The position numbers and the translations under genes are program-made. Under the pieces are notes generated by a model. The model saw only the letters and a program-made list of their open reading frames with translations, was not told the DNA's origin and searched no databases. Below, piece by piece: positions 34,558 to 46,631 of a stretch of DNA of 64,000 bases (position 1 is its first letter; each line of letters opens with the position of its first letter). This DNA is from Staphylococcus argenteus (GTDB lineage Bacteria; Bacillota; Bacilli; Staphylococcales; Staphylococcaceae): NCBI RefSeq assembly GCF_000236925.1, contig NC_016941.1, forward strand, positions 1,240,001-1,304,000, given 5' to 3'.

Positions 34558-34573
34558 TGGGAGGACATTTAAT

Positions 34574-35392
34574 ATGAATGTATATTTAGCAGAATTCCTT
34601 GGAACTGCAATCTTAATCCTTTTTGGTGGAGGCGTTTGTGCCAATGTCAATTTAAAGCGAAGTGCAGCGAATGGCGCTGATTGGATCGTTATCACTGCTG
34701 GATGGGGATTAGCGGTTACAATGGGTGTGTATGCAGTCGGTCAATTCTCTGGTGCACATTTAAACCCAGCGGTATCTTTAGCACTTGCATTAGATGGAAG
34801 TTTCGATTGGGCATTAGTTCCTGGTTATATTGTTGCACAAATGTTAGGTGCGATTGTCGGAGCAACGATTGTATGGTTAATGTACTTACCACATTGGAAA
34901 GCAACAGAGGAAGCGGGCGCAAAATTAGGTGTATTCTCAACTGCGCCAGCAATTAAGAACTATTTTGCAAACTTTTTGAGTGAGATTATTGGTACAATGG
35001 CGTTAACTTTAGGTATTTTATTTATTGGTGTAAACAAAATTGCTGATGGATTAAATCCTTTAATCGTAGGCGCATTAATTGTAGCAATTGGTTTAAGTTT
35101 AGGTGGCGCAACAGGTTATGCAATCAACCCTGCTCGTGATTTAGGGCCAAGAATTGCACATGCTATTTTACCTATTGCAGGTAAAGGCGGATCAAATTGG
35201 TCTTATGCAATTGTTCCAATTTTAGGACCAATCGCAGGTGGATTATTGGGTGCAGTCGTTTATGCTGTATTTTATAAACACACGTTTAATATTGGTTGTG
35301 CAATTGCAATCGTTGTAGTCATTATTACTTTGATTTTAGGTTACATCTTAAATAAATCATCTAAAAAAGGTGATATTGAATCAATTTACTAA
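34574..35392 (+). CDS. glpF: Glycerol uptake facilitator
   Basis: The 272-residue aquaglyceroporin passively admits glycerol. Six membrane helices and two NPA half-helices are present: HLNPAVSLAL near residue 64 and AINPARDLGPR near 184; the D-L-G-P-R after the second NPA marks the glycerol-permeating subgroup. GGGAGGA precedes the start. A hairpin with T-run follows before glpK, so glpK may be partly attenuated. Confidence 0.96.
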   Translation: MNVYLAEFLGTAILILFGGGVCANVNLKRSAANGADWIVITAGWGLAVTMGVYAVGQFSGAHLNPAVSLALALDGSFDWALVPGYIVAQMLGAIVGATIVWLMYLPHWKATEEAGAKLGVFSTAPAIKNYFANFLSEIIGTMALTLGILFIGVNKIADGLNPLIVGALIVAIGLSLGGATGYAINPARDLGPRIAHAILPIAGKGGSNWSYAIVPILGPIAGGLLGAVVYAVFYKHTFNIGCAIAIVVVIITLILGYILNKSSKKGDIESIY

Positions 35393-35409
35393 AATAAAAA
35401 GAAATGTAA

Positions 35410-35454
35410 ATAGCATAATTTAACATGTTTTATTCATGAATTATGCTATTTTTT
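35410..35454 (+). terminator. Terminator between glpF and glpK
   Basis: ATAGCATAATT (35410-35420) pairs perfectly with AATTATGCTAT (35439-35449), followed by a T-run. Confidence 0.85.
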
Positions 35455-35501
35455 CGCCAAAATTTAACAGATTTTGTACAATGGGTTAGCGATTATTTTA
35501 A

Positions 35502-37019
<1,518 letters not shown>

Positions 37020-37088
37020 TTTTATAGATTAGACTTTTGGTTAAACATTGTGATACAATAAATTTAAGTTAATATTTGAATCGAGAAG

Positions 37089-37158
37089 CGAGAGATTTGT
37101 TCGTACATGTACAATTTAAAGATTGTTTGTGTTGGACAAGTCTCTCGTTTTATATATT
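37089..37158 (+). promoter_or_regulatory. GlpP-responsive leader terminator before glpD
   Basis: GCGAGAGATTTGTTC (from 37089) pairs with GGACAAGTCTCTCG (ending 37147), followed by TTTTATATATTTT. As at glpF, an intrinsic terminator precedes the ribosome-binding site. Both leaders share a GAGA-type core (AGAGATTT-T / GGGAGATTTCTA), a plausible GlpP contact. Confidence 0.72.
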
Positions 37159-37176
37159 TTTAGGAGGCGTTTTGGA

Positions 37177-38850
37177 ATGGCATTGTCTACTTTTAAGAGA
37201 GAACATATTAAAAAGAACTTAAGAAATGAAGAATATGATTTAGTAATTATCGGTGGCGGTATTACAGGGGCAGGTATAGCATTGGATGCAAGTGAACGTG
37301 GTATGAAAGTTGCATTAGTTGAAATGCAAGACTTTGCTCAAGGTACTAGTTCTAGATCTACGAAATTAGTTCATGGTGGTTTACGTTATTTAAAACAATT
37401 TCAAATTGGTGTAGTAGCTGAAACAGGTAAAGAACGTGCCATTGTTTATGAAAATGGTCCACATGTTACAACACCTGAGTGGATGCTTTTACCAATGCAT
37501 AAAGGCGGTACATTTGGTAAGTTTTCAACTTCAATTGGCTTAGGTATGTATGATCGATTAGCTGGAGTTAAAAAATCTGAACGTAAAAAAATGTTATCTA
37601 AAAAAGAAACTTTAGCTAAAGAGCCATTAGTTAAAAAAGATGGACTAAAAGGTGGCGGTTATTATGTTGAATACCGTACAGATGACGCGCGTTTAACAAT
37701 TGAAGTTATGAAACGTGCAGCCGAAAAAGGTGCTGAAATTATAAACTATACTAAATCTGAACATTTTACTTATGATCAAAATCAACAAGTAAATGGTGTT
37801 AAAGTTATAGATAAGTTAACTAATGAAAATTACACAATTAAAGCTAAAAAAGTGGTTAATGCAGCGGGTCCTTGGGTTGATGATGTCAGAAGCGGTGACT
37901 ATGCTCGAAATAATAAAAAATTACGTTTAACTAAAGGTGTACACGTTGTTATTGATCAATCAAAATTCCCATTAGGTCAAGCAGTATACTTTGATACTGA
38001 AAAAGATGGACGTATGATTTTCGCAATTCCACGTGAAGGGAAAGCATATGTAGGAACTACAGATACATTTTATGATAATATCAAGTCTTCGCCATTAACA
38101 ACCCAAGAAGATAGAGATTATTTAATTGATGCGATTAATTACATGTTCCCAAGTGTTAATGTTAAAGATGAAGATATTGAGTCTACATGGGCTGGCATTC
38201 GACCGTTAATTTATGAAGAAGGTAAAGACCCTTCTGAAATCTCTCGTAAAGATGAAATTTGGGAAGGTAAATCTGGTCTATTAACAATTGCGGGTGGTAA
38301 ATTAACAGGCTATCGTCACATGGCTCAAGACATCGTTGATTTAGTATCAAAACGCTTGAAAAAAGACTACGGTTTATCATTTAGTCCATGTAATACAAAA
38401 GGACTTGCAATTTCAGGTGGAGATGTTGGCGGCAGCAAGAACTTTGATGCATTTGTAGAACAAAAAGTTGATGTTGCTAAAGGATTTGGTATCGATGAAA
38501 ATGTTGCTCGTCGACTAGCAAGTAAATATGGTTCAAATGTTGATGAATTATTTAATATTGCACAAACTTCACAATATCATGATAGTAAATTACCTTTAGA
38601 AATTTATGTAGAACTTGTTTATAGTATTCAACAAGAAATGGTTTATAAACCGAATGACTTCTTAGTTCGTCGTTCTGGTAAAATGTATTTCAATATTAAA
38701 GATGTATTAGATTATAAAGATGGTATCATCGATATTATGGCAGATATGCTTGATTATTCTCCAGCTCAAATTGAAGCTTATACAGAAGAAGTTGAACAAG
38801 CAATTAAAGAAGCGCAACACGGAAATAACCAACCTGCTGTAAAAGAATAA
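37177..38850 (+). CDS. glpD: Aerobic glycerol-3-phosphate dehydrogenase
   Basis: The 557-residue flavoenzyme oxidises glycerol-3-phosphate to dihydroxyacetone phosphate and passes electrons to quinone at the membrane. The FAD-binding motif [10 protein letters not shown] lies at about residues 24-33, with [13 protein letters not shown] downstream. TAGGAGG selects ATG at 37177; the frame is open to 37123, but that part overlaps the leader hairpin. A terminator follows. Confidence 0.97.
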   Translation: MALSTFKREHIKKNLRNEEYDLVIIGGGITGAGIALDASERGMKVALVEMQDFAQGTSSRSTKLVHGGLRYLKQFQIGVVAETGKERAIVYENGPHVTTPEWMLLPMHKGGTFGKFSTSIGLGMYDRLAGVKKSERKKMLSKKETLAKEPLVKKDGLKGGGYYVEYRTDDARLTIEVMKRAAEKGAEIINYTKSEHFTYDQNQQVNGVKVIDKLTNENYTIKAKKVVNAAGPWVDDVRSGDYARNNKKLRLTKGVHVVIDQSKFPLGQAVYFDTEKDGRMIFAIPREGKAYVGTTDTFYDNIKSSPLTTQEDRDYLIDAINYMFPSVNVKDEDIESTWAGIRPLIYEEGKDPSEISRKDEIWEGKSGLLTIAGGKLTGYRHMAQDIVDLVSKRLKKDYGLSFSPCNTKGLAISGGDVGGSKNFDAFVEQKVDVAKGFGIDENVARRLASKYGSNVDELFNIAQTSQYHDSKLPLEIYVELVYSIQQEMVYKPNDFLVRRSGKMYFNIKDVLDYKDGIIDIMADMLDYSPAQIEAYTEEVEQAIKEAQHGNNQPAVKE

Positions 38851-38868
38851 TTTGATTTTAACATGATA

Positions 38869-38905
38869 AACTGGTGTCCTTTTTCTCGGGCATCAGTTTT
38901 TTTGC
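38869..38905 (+). terminator. Terminator after glpD
   Basis: AACTGGTGTCC (38869-38879) pairs with GGGCATCAGTT (38888-38898), then a T-run. Confidence 0.92.
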
Positions 38906-38999
38906 ATCGATTCCAAACAACAATTGAAAGTATTTAATTCTATATGTATGATAATAATAAAAAATGATTTTAAATAATTGTTATAAAAGGTGTGATACG

Positions 39000-39914
39000 A
39001 TGGCTGAAAAACAATTTAAACTAACAGTTCAAGATAATACGAATATAGAAGTAAAAGTAAATTTTACTGATGTTGAGTCTAAAGGGATTGTCCATATTTT
39101 TCATGGTATGGCTGAGCATTTGGAACGTTATGATAAATTAGCCACTGCAATTTCAGCGTATGGATTTGATGTAATACGCCATAATCATCGTGGTCATGGT
39201 ATCAATATAGATGAATCCACAAGAGGTCATTATGATGATATGAAGCAGGTAATCAGCGATGCATTTGAAGTCGCGCAAACTGTGAGAGGCAATGTCGATA
39301 AACCCTATATTATAATTGGACATTCAATGGGTTCAATAATCGCGAGACTTTTTGTGGAAACATATCCTAAATATGTTGATGGACTCGTTTTAAGTGGAAC
39401 AGGAATGTACCCATTGTGGAAAGGATTGCCTACTGTTAAAGCATTACAAATAATTAAAAAAATTTATGGAGCTGACAAACGTGTTGAATGGGTTAACAAA
39501 TTAGTGTCGAATACATTTAACAAAAAAATCCGACCATTAAGAACGAAAAGCGATTGGATTTCTAGTAATCCAGTAGAAGTAGATAAGTTTGTCAAAGATC
39601 CCTATAGTGGATTTAATGTGTCGAATCAATTATTATACGAAACTGCTTATTATATGTTGCGTACGTCGCAATTAAAGCATATGAAAGTATTAAATAAGGC
39701 AATGCCGATATTATTTGTCTCAGGTTATGATGATCCTTTAGGAGATTATGGAAAAGGTATCTTAAAATTGGCGAATATTTATAGAAAAGCCGGTCTTAAA
39801 AATGTTAAAGTTAATCTTTATCACCATAAACGACATGAAGTTTTATTTGAAAAAGATTATGAAAATATTTGGCAAGATTTATTTAAATGGTTGAATCAAT
39901 TTAACAATAAATAA
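39000..39914 (+). CDS. Alpha/beta hydrolase, lysophospholipase-like
   Basis: The 304-residue serine hydrolase has the monoacylglycerol-lipase/PldB pattern: FHGMAEHLERY at the N-terminus, the nucleophile elbow GHSMGS near residue 108, an acid in SGYDDPLG and the histidine in HKRHEVLFE. No signal peptide is present, so it acts inside the cell. AAAGGTGTG precedes the ATG at 39000. It is cotranscribed with miaA, hfq in all likelihood. The exact substrate is unknown. Confidence 0.85.
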   Translation: MAEKQFKLTVQDNTNIEVKVNFTDVESKGIVHIFHGMAEHLERYDKLATAISAYGFDVIRHNHRGHGINIDESTRGHYDDMKQVISDAFEVAQTVRGNVDKPYIIIGHSMGSIIARLFVETYPKYVDGLVLSGTGMYPLWKGLPTVKALQIIKKIYGADKRVEWVNKLVSNTFNKKIRPLRTKSDWISSNPVEVDKFVKDPYSGFNVSNQLLYETAYYMLRTSQLKHMKVLNKAMPILFVSGYDDPLGDYGKGILKLANIYRKAGLKNVKVNLYHHKRHEVLFEKDYENIWQDLFKWLNQFNNK

Positions 39915-39931
39915 AGAAAGTGGAATTAAAC

Positions 39932-40867
39932 ATGAATAGAGAGAAACCCTTTATTGTGGTTATAGTAGGTCCAACTGCTTCGGGGAAAACTGAACTTAGC
40001 ATTGAACTTGCAAAAAGAATCGATGGAGAAATAATAAGTGGAGATTCAATGCAAGTATATAAGTATATGGATATTGGAACAGCAAAGGTAACGCCCGAAG
40101 AAATGGATGGTGTACCACATCATTTAATTGATATTTTAAATCCTGATGATGCATTTTCAGCATACAAATTTAAAAATTTAGCTGAAGCGTTAATCGATGA
40201 TATTACGAGAAGAGGTAAAATCCCTATTATTGCTGGAGGGACGGGACTATATATTCAGTCATTAATTTATAATTATGAATTAGAAGATGAAACAATAACA
40301 CCCGAAGAAGAAATAATTGTAAAGAAAAAAATGAAAGAAATTGAACAATTGAACAATCAACAATTGCATGATTATTTAGCGCAATTTGATGCAATATCTG
40401 CTGGAAATATTCATAAAAACAACCGACAAAGAGTGTTGCGCGCCATTGAATATTATTTTAAAACAAAAAAACTTTTAAGTAATCGCAAGAAAGTGCAACA
40501 ATTTACTGAAAATTATGATACATTATTAATAGGGATTGAAATGTCGCGTAAAACATTATATTCAAGAATAAATAAACGTGTTGATATTATGTTGGATCAC
40601 GGATTATTTAAAGAAGTGCAACAACTTGTTGAACAAGGCTATGAATCTTGCCAAAGTATGCAAGCTATTGGATATAAAGAATTAATACCTGTGATTAACG
40701 GACAAATGATTTATGAAGATGCTGTCAATGAATTAAAGCAACATTCACGCCAATATGCAAAACGACAAATGACATGGTTCAAGAATAAAATGAATGTTCA
40801 TTGGTTAGATAAAGAAAATATGTCACTTCAAATGATGTTAGATGAGATTACAACCCAGATTAAGTAA
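39932..40867 (+). CDS. miaA: tRNA dimethylallyltransferase
   Basis: The 311-residue enzyme transfers the isopentenyl group to A37 of tRNAs reading U-initial codons; MiaB then methylthiolates it. The P-loop GPTASGKTE, GDSMQVYKYMDIGTAK, GGTGLYIQ and the C-terminal QYAKRQMTWFK are intact. ATG at 39932 follows GAAAGTGGA. By memory, several residues differ from the S. aureus protein. miaA-hfq adjacency is ancient and widely conserved. Confidence 0.96.
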   Translation: MNREKPFIVVIVGPTASGKTELSIELAKRIDGEIISGDSMQVYKYMDIGTAKVTPEEMDGVPHHLIDILNPDDAFSAYKFKNLAEALIDDITRRGKIPIIAGGTGLYIQSLIYNYELEDETITPEEEIIVKKKMKEIEQLNNQQLHDYLAQFDAISAGNIHKNNRQRVLRAIEYYFKTKKLLSNRKKVQQFTENYDTLLIGIEMSRKTLYSRINKRVDIMLDHGLFKEVQQLVEQGYESCQSMQAIGYKELIPVINGQMIYEDAVNELKQHSRQYAKRQMTWFKNKMNVHWLDKENMSLQMMLDEITTQIK

Positions 40868-40881
40868 AAGGAGTCCGACAG

Positions 40882-41115
40882 ATGATTGCAAACGAAAACA
40901 TCCAAGACAAAGCACTAGAGAATTTTAAAGCAAACCAAACTGAAGTAACTGTATTCTTTCTAAACGGTTTCCAAATGAAAGGTGTAATTGAAGAATTCGA
41001 CAAATATGTCGTAAGCTTAAATTCTCAAGGCAAACAACACTTGATTTACAAACATGCGATCAGCACTTATACAGTAGAATCTGAAGCTCAAGCATCTACT
41101 GAAAGTGAAGAATAA
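40882..41115 (+). CDS. hfq: RNA-binding protein Hfq
   Basis: The 77-residue Sm-like protein forms a hexamer that binds RNA. The Sm1 region (TEVTVFFLNGFQMKGVIEEFD) and Sm2 motif (YKHAI) are intact. The C-terminus is short, as usual in Gram-positive bacteria, and its role in sRNA regulation in staphylococci is debated. AAAGGAG precedes the start. Confidence 0.97.
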   Translation: MIANENIQDKALENFKANQTEVTVFFLNGFQMKGVIEEFDKYVVSLNSQGKQHLIYKHAISTYTVESEAQASTESEE

Positions 41116-41256
41116 GTTGTAATCAAATGTGTATGAAATGATAGTTTATGCACATAAAACTTGAAGTATGGCAAATAGATATAGAATTGAAGTCATATGG
41201 GTCATCAATGATTTGATGTTCAAATGACAAGATACAATAAAGGAATGTTTGTAATA

Positions 41257-41316
41257 AAAACGCTTCATTTTAAAATCGAGTCAACATGAGACACGACTTT
41301 AAATGAAGCGTTTTAT
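41257..41316. terminator. Bidirectional terminator between hfq and the peroxidase gene
   Basis: AAAACGCTTCATTT (41257-41270) pairs with AAATGAAGCGTTTT (41301-41314). A and T runs on both sides allow termination of convergent transcripts. Confidence 0.88.
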
Positions 41317-41347
41317 TTTGCCTTAATTTTTTGAGAAGAGTAATAAA

Positions 41348-41824
41348 TTATAGCAACTTTTCGATTTCTTTTTCAATTTGAATAGGTTTTTTCTGTGGTG
41401 CAAATCGCTTAACTACATTACCTTCACGGTCAACTAAAAACTTAGTGAAGTTCCATTTAATCTTTTCATTAATGAAACCATGTTGTGCTGCAGTTAAATA
41501 TCTGAATAAAGGAAATTGATGTTCCCCTTTGACATCAATCTTTTGATGCATAGGGAAAGTGACACCATAGTTTAATTTACAGTTTTGAGCAGCTTCTTCA
41601 CCTGAGCCAGGTTCTTGATTACCAAACTGATTGCAAGGGAAACCTAAAACGACAAATCCTTTGTCTTTATATTTCTCATATAGTGCTTGTAAACCTTCAA
41701 ATTGTGAAGTGAAGGCACACTCACTAGCTGTATTCACAATCAGCATAACGTCGCCTTTATAATCTTCTAATTTGTATGTAACGCCTTTATTTGTTTCTAC
41801 TACAAAATCATATATTGTCTCCAT
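41348..41824 (-). CDS. bsaA: Glutathione peroxidase-family thiol peroxidase (BsaA)
   Basis: The 158-residue protein is a cysteine-type glutathione-peroxidase homologue that likely reduces peroxides with thioredoxin, since staphylococci lack glutathione. The peroxidatic cysteine is in NTASECAFT (about residue 36), with [13 protein letters not shown] and the WNFTKFLVD segment completing the active site. It is transcribed opposite to hfq and hflX and converges with hfq at a shared terminator. Confidence 0.92.
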   Translation of the reverse strand: METIYDFVVETNKGVTYKLEDYKGDVMLIVNTASECAFTSQFEGLQALYEKYKDKGFVVLGFPCNQFGNQEPGSGEEAAQNCKLNYGVTFPMHQKIDVKGEHQFPLFRYLTAAQHGFINEKIKWNFTKFLVDREGNVVKRFAPQKKPIQIEKEIEKLL

Positions 41825-41935
41825 TGAATCATCCTTTCGACTTACTTAAAATGTACCACAAAATCACACAATAGTCTTTAGTAAAACTCTGTGATAGAAT
41901 ACTTTGAGTAGGAATTTATTAAGGAGATGTATAAC

Positions 41936-43177
41936 ATGGCTCAGCAACAAATTCATGATACTAAAAATAAACTAGAAAAAGCTGTTTTAGTCGGTGTACA
42001 TGCTCAAGATGATAAGCAATTTAATTTTGAGTCTACGATGGAAGAATTATCATCATTATCAGAAACTTGCCAACTTGAAGTATTAGGACAAATAACGCAA
42101 AATCGTGATCGTGTAGATCGTAAATACTATGTTGGTAAGGGTAAAATTGAAGAAATTCAAGCATTTATTGAATTTAAAGATATAGATGTAGTTATTACAA
42201 ATGACGAATTAACGACTGCACAGTCTAAATCATTAAATGAAGCTTTAGGTGTAAAAATTATTGATAGAACTCAGTTGATTCTTGAAATATTCGCATTAAG
42301 AGCGCGAAGCAAAGAAGGTAAGTTACAAGTAGAGCTAGCACAACTTGATTATTTATTACCTAGATTGCAAGGCCATGGTAAAAGTTTGTCGCGTTTAGGT
42401 GGGGGCATTGGTACTAGAGGGCCTGGTGAGACGAAGTTAGAGATGGATCGAAGACATATTCGGACTCGTATGAATGAAATTAAACATCAATTACAAACAG
42501 TTGAGGGGCATCGTGAAAGATATCGCAATAAAAGAAATCAAAATCAAGTGTTTCAAGTAGCTTTAGTAGGCTATACAAATGCTGGTAAATCATCATGGTT
42601 TAACGTTTTAGCAAATGAAGAAACATATGAAAAAGATCAATTATTTGCAACTCTAGATCCAAAAACACGACAAATACAAATCAATAATGGATTTAATTTA
42701 ATTATTTCAGATACTGTTGGTTTTATTCAAAAACTGCCTACAACGCTAATTGCAGCCTTTAAATCAACTTTAGAAGAAGCGAAAGGTGCAGATTTATTAG
42801 TTCATGTGGTTGATAGTAGTCATCCCGAATATCGTACACAGTATGATACAGTTAATGATTTAATTAAACAATTAGATATGAACCATATTCCTCAAATAGT
42901 GATATTTAATAAGAGTGATTTATGTGAACCTGAATCAAATAGACCTGCTAGTGATTTGCCAAATGTTTTTGTTTCTTCTAAAAATGATTCAGATAAACAA
43001 CTAGTTAAAGAATTATTCATTGAAGAACTAAAAAGACAATTAACATATTACGATGAAACTGTTACTGCAAATAATGCTGATAGACTATACTTTTTAAAGC
43101 AACATACTTTAGTGACAGAGCTTACATTTGATGAGATTGAAGATGTTTATCGTATACAAGGTTTTAAAAAACAATAA
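41936..43177 (+). CDS. hflX: Ribosome-associated GTPase HflX
   Basis: The 413-residue GTPase splits stalled or dormant ribosomes under stress. The N-terminal domain includes KYYVGKGKIEEI and RLGGGIGTRGPGETKLE; the G domain has GYTNAGKSS, the DTVG switch and NKSD. AAGGAGATG places the start at ATG 41936; an upstream in-frame ATG at 41927 is within that ribosome-binding site. The next gene starts 15 bases downstream. Confidence 0.96.
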   Translation: MAQQQIHDTKNKLEKAVLVGVHAQDDKQFNFESTMEELSSLSETCQLEVLGQITQNRDRVDRKYYVGKGKIEEIQAFIEFKDIDVVITNDELTTAQSKSLNEALGVKIIDRTQLILEIFALRARSKEGKLQVELAQLDYLLPRLQGHGKSLSRLGGGIGTRGPGETKLEMDRRHIRTRMNEIKHQLQTVEGHRERYRNKRNQNQVFQVALVGYTNAGKSSWFNVLANEETYEKDQLFATLDPKTRQIQINNGFNLIISDTVGFIQKLPTTLIAAFKSTLEEAKGADLLVHVVDSSHPEYRTQYDTVNDLIKQLDMNHIPQIVIFNKSDLCEPESNRPASDLPNVFVSSKNDSDKQLVKELFIEELKRQLTYYDETVTANNADRLYFLKQHTLVTELTFDEIEDVYRIQGFKKQ

Positions 43178-43192
43178 AAGGACGAATTTTAA

Positions 43193-44431
43193 ATGAAAGA
43201 TATAAGTAAGATAGTTGACGACGTCGAATCAACGTTAGCACCGTATTTTAAAGAAATTGAAGAAACAGCATATTTTAACCAAGAAAAAGTACTAGATGCA
43301 TTTCATCATGTCAAAGCTAGTGAAAGTGATTTACATGGGTCAACAGGATACGGATATGATGACTTTGGACGTGATCATTTAGAAGAAATATATGCACAGA
43401 CATTTAAAGCAGAAGATGCTATTGTACGTCCGCAAATCATTTCAGGCACACATGCGATTACTATTGCATTACAAAGTTTACTAAAACATGGTGATGAACT
43501 GATTTATATCACAGGTAGCCCGTATGACACATTGCTTGAAGTCATTGGTGTAAACGGGAACGGTATTGAAAGTTTGATGGAACACGGGGTATCGTATAAA
43601 GATATCCCACTTAATGAAGGTAAGATTGATATCGAAAATGTGTTAGAAGGTATTACGGAACGTACTAAAGTCATTGCGATTCAACGATCGAAAGGGTATG
43701 ACCAAAGACCATCTATTCCGCTTGATGAAATTGAAGATGCAATTAAGAGAGTTAAAGAAGTACATCCTAATATTTTAATATTTGTGGATAACTGTTATGG
43801 AGAATTTGTTGAAAGACGTGAACCTATTGAATGTGGTGCAGATTTAATAGCAGGGTCATTGATTAAGAATCCTGGTGGGGGTTTAGCAAAAATTGGTGGT
43901 TATATTGCTGGTAGAAAAGATTTAATTGAAAGATGTGGATACAGATTAACAGCACCAGGAATTGGTAAAGAAGCGGGTGCATCTCTAAATGCATTGCTTG
44001 AAATGTACCAAGGATTCTTTTTAGCGCCGCATGTTGTCAGTCAAAGTCTTAAAGGTGCATTGTTTACTAGTTTATTATTAGAAAAAATGAATATGAACAC
44101 GACGCCGAAATACTACGAAAAACGAACTGATTTAATTCAAACAGTTAAATTTGATACAAAGGAACAAATGATTTCATTTTGTCAGAGTATTCAACATGCA
44201 TCACCAATCAATGCGCATTTTAGTCCGGAACCTAGTTATATGCCGGGTTACGAAGATGATGTTATTATGGCTGCTGGTACATTTATTCAAGGATCATCAA
44301 TCGAACTATCTGCAGATGGTCCGATCCGTCCTCCTTATGAAGCCTATGTCCAAGGTGGTTTAACGTATGAACACGTTAAAATTGCTGTGACAAGAGCTGT
44401 TAAACAATTAAAAGAAAAAGAGCTAATATAA
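43193..44431 (+). CDS. Methionine gamma-lyase-family PLP enzyme (YnbB-like)
   Basis: The 412-residue protein belongs to the YnbB/aluminium-resistance family of fold-type I PLP enzymes. The PLP lysine is probably in SLIKNPGGGLAKIGGY near residue 225, with FVDNCYGEF as the cofactor aspartate strand. The reaction is not established; lyase activity on sulfur amino acids is inferred. Gene order hflX-ynbB-glnR-glnA is the same as in Bacillus. Confidence 0.88.
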   Translation: MKDISKIVDDVESTLAPYFKEIEETAYFNQEKVLDAFHHVKASESDLHGSTGYGYDDFGRDHLEEIYAQTFKAEDAIVRPQIISGTHAITIALQSLLKHGDELIYITGSPYDTLLEVIGVNGNGIESLMEHGVSYKDIPLNEGKIDIENVLEGITERTKVIAIQRSKGYDQRPSIPLDEIEDAIKRVKEVHPNILIFVDNCYGEFVERREPIECGADLIAGSLIKNPGGGLAKIGGYIAGRKDLIERCGYRLTAPGIGKEAGASLNALLEMYQGFFLAPHVVSQSLKGALFTSLLLEKMNMNTTPKYYEKRTDLIQTVKFDTKEQMISFCQSIQHASPINAHFSPEPSYMPGYEDDVIMAAGTFIQGSSIELSADGPIRPPYEAYVQGGLTYEHVKIAVTRAVKQLKEKELI

Positions 44432-44438
44432 TTGATCG

Positions 44439-44481
44439 AATTTCACCCTAAATGAAAAATGTATTTTGGGTGGAATTTTTT
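44439..44481 (+). terminator. Terminator after the ynbB-like gene
   Basis: AATTTCACCCTAAA (44439-44452) pairs with TTTTGGGTGGAATT (44464-44477), then T. Confidence 0.88.
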
Positions 44482-44591
44482 GCGGATATTTATCAGATTA
44501 TTTTTAAAAATTGAAAAAATATTTTTGGTGAAGGTAATTTTATTGAATATTAGAGTTCACAATTACAGTCATATCAATGTTTTAATGATTA

Positions 44592-44608
44592 TGTTAGAAA
44601 ACCTGACA
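44592..44608 (+). promoter_or_regulatory. GlnR/TnrA operator before glnR
   Basis: TGTTAGAAAACCTGACA fits the GlnR box TGTNA-N7-TNACA exactly. It lies 67 bases before the glnR start, with a TATGAT -10-like element at 44632-44637. It implies autoregulation of glnRA by nitrogen status. Confidence 0.85.
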
Positions 44609-44674
44609 TATTTTTGTAATCCTAAAAAAATTATGATAAGTTATTAACAAGTTCAAAAGTAGAGGAGAGGAACA

Positions 44675-45043
44675 ATGATATCGAATGATGCAATCAGACG
44701 AAATATGGCTGTCTTCTCTATGAGTGTAGTAAGTAAGTTAACGGATTTAACACCTAGGCAAATTCGTTACTACGAAACACATGAACTCATCAAACCTGAA
44801 AGAACAGAAGGTCAAAAACGTCTGTTCTCACTCAATGATTTGGAAAGACTACTAGAAATTAAATCACTTTTAGAAAAAGGATTTAATATCAAAGGGATTA
44901 AACAAATCATTTATGACTCACAAGAGCATTTAACAACTGATGAACAAGAGATAAGAAAAAAGATGATTGTAGATGCCACGCAAAAGCCTATTGGAGAAAC
45001 TTTGCCAATAAATCGTGGTGATTTATCCCGATTTATTAAATAA
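44675..45043 (+). CDS. glnR: Nitrogen regulator GlnR
   Basis: The 122-residue MerR-type repressor senses glutamine through feedback-inhibited glutamine synthetase. The winged-helix motif LTPRQIRYYETHELIKPERT lies at about residues 26-45, and the basic C-terminal tail ends in NRGDLSRFIK. GAGGAGAGG precedes the start. glnA follows after 18 bases in an operon. Confidence 0.96.
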   Translation: MISNDAIRRNMAVFSMSVVSKLTDLTPRQIRYYETHELIKPERTEGQKRLFSLNDLERLLEIKSLLEKGFNIKGIKQIIYDSQEHLTTDEQEIRKKMIVDATQKPIGETLPINRGDLSRFIK

Positions 45044-45061
45044 AATTTGGAGGATTTTAAA

Positions 45062-46402
45062 ATGCCAAAACGTACTTTCACTAAAGATGACATTCGTAAA
45101 TTTGCAGAAGAGGAAAATGTAAGATATTTAAGATTACAATTCACTGATATTTTAGGAACAATTAAAAACGTTGAAGTACCTGTAAGCCAATTAGAAAAAG
45201 TACTTGATAACGAAATGATGTTTGACGGTTCTTCTATCGAAGGTTTCGTACGTATCGAAGAATCTGATATGTATTTACATCCAGATTTAGATACTTGGGT
45301 AATCTTCCCATGGACTGCTGGTCAAGGTAAAGTAGCACGTTTAATTTGTGATGTATATAAAACAGATGGTACACCATTTGAAGGAGATCCACGTGCAAAC
45401 TTAAAACGTGTATTAAAAGAAATGGAAGATTTAGGCTTCACAGACTTTAACTTAGGGCCTGAACCAGAATTCTTCTTGTTCAAGTTGGATGAAAAAGGGG
45501 AACCAACTTTAGAACTTAATGATGATGGTGGATATTTCGATTTAGCACCAACTGATTTAGGTGAAAACTGCCGTCGTGATATCGTTCTAGAATTAGAGGA
45601 TATGGGCTTCGATATCGAAGCAAGTCACCATGAAGTTGCACCTGGTCAACATGAAATTGACTTTAAATATGCGGATGCAGTTACAGCATGTGATAACATC
45701 CAAACATTTAAATTGGTTGTTAAAACAATTGCACGTAAGCATAATTTACATGCAACATTCATGCCTAAACCATTATTTGGTGTAAATGGTAGCGGTATGC
45801 ACTTTAACGTTTCATTATTCAAAGGTAAAGAAAATGCATTCTTTGATCCGAATACTGAAATGGGCTTAACTGAAACAGCTTACCAATTTACAGCTGGGGT
45901 GCTTAAAAATGCACGTGGATTTACAGCGGTTTGTAACCCATTAGTAAACTCATATAAACGTTTAGTACCTGGTTATGAAGCACCATGTTATATCGCATGG
46001 AGCGGTAAAAACCGTTCACCTTTAATCCGTGTACCATCTTCAAGAGGATTATCAACTCGTATTGAAGTACGTTCAGTTGACCCAGCTGCGAACCCATACA
46101 TGGCGTTAGCTGCAATTTTAGAAGCTGGTTTAGACGGTATTAAAAATAAATTAAAAGTTCCAGAACCTGTTAACCAAAATATTTACGAAATGAATCGTGA
46201 AGAACGTGAAGCTGTGGGCATTCAAGACCTTCCTTCAACACTTTACACAGCATTAAAAGCAATGCGTGAAAATGAAGTTATCAAAAAAGCTTTAGGAAAT
46301 CATATCTATAATCAATTTATTAACTCTAAATCTATAGAATGGGATTACTACAGAACTCAAGTATCTGAATGGGAAAGAGATCAGTACATGAAGCAATATT
46401 AA
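45062..46402 (+). CDS. glnA: Glutamine synthetase, type I-alpha
   Basis: The 446-residue enzyme makes glutamine from glutamate and ammonia and forms a dodecamer. [20 protein letters not shown], the GPEPEFFLF metal site, [12 protein letters not shown] and [13 protein letters not shown] are present. It lacks the adenylylation insert, as expected for the Gram-positive type. TTGGAGGA selects ATG at 45062. The last 17 codons recur as a 36-bp copy at 51646-51681, at the far side of the accessory array. Confidence 0.98.
   Translation: MPKRTFTKDDIRKFAEEENVRYLRLQFTDILGTIKNVEVPVSQLEKVLDNEMMFDGSSIEGFVRIEESDMYLHPDLDTWVIFPWTAGQGKVARLICDVYKTDGTPFEGDPRANLKRVLKEMEDLGFTDFNLGPEPEFFLFKLDEKGEPTLELNDDGGYFDLAPTDLGENCRRDIVLELEDMGFDIEASHHEVAPGQHEIDFKYADAVTACDNIQTFKLVVKTIARKHNLHATFMPKPLFGVNGSGMHFNVSLFKGKENAFFDPNTEMGLTETAYQFTAGVLKNARGFTAVCNPLVNSYKRLVPGYEAPCYIAWSGKNRSPLIRVPSSRGLSTRIEVRSVDPAANPYMALAAILEAGLDGIKNKLKVPEPVNQNIYEMNREEREAVGIQDLPSTLYTALKAMRENEVIKKALGNHIYNQFINSKSIEWDYYRTQVSEWERDQYMKQY
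46351..46386 (+). repeat. Direct repeat, glnA 3' end copy (left)
   Basis: CAGAACTCAAGTATCTGAAT and the next 16 bases inside glnA recur at 51646-51681 with 34 of 36 identical. The pair frames a 5.3-kb segment, as attachment-type duplications do. Confidence 0.75.
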
Positions 46403-46438
46403 TACGCTAAACAATTGATGGGAAATCAGTAATATCAA

Positions 46439-46470
46439 GGGCTAGAGCAATTTTGCTTTAGCTCTTTTTT
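46439..46470 (+). terminator. Terminator after glnA
   Basis: GGGCTAGAGCAA (46439-46450) pairs with TTGCTTTAGCTC (46453-46464) with wobble, then six T. Confidence 0.88.
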
Positions 46471-46491
46471 GGTTTGGAAAGATGGGATTTC

Positions 46492-46540
46492 ACTTGACCA
46501 CTTTTGTTAAAAAATGGATTTGGTCAAGTTTTGGTCAAGT
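46492..46540. repeat. Inverted/direct repeat element 1
   Basis: ACTTGACCA (46492-46500) is followed by two opposite-facing copies, TGGTCAAG (46521-46528) and TGGTCAAGT (46532-46540), separated by TTT. The same geometry recurs with another sequence at 48535-48596. Confidence 0.6.
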
Positions 46541-46631
46541 AAGTATTTTGTGTATTTATTTTTAGAAAAGCTGGGGAAGACCATTTTATATTTTAGTTCA
46601 CATGAATTTTAATATATTTGGAGGTGATGAG

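Noticed and set aside
44459..44647. 62-residue frame between the ynbB-like gene and glnR
   Set aside because: It begins inside the terminator and covers the GlnR operator region; no Shine-Dalgarno. The sequence is AT-rich regulatory DNA.
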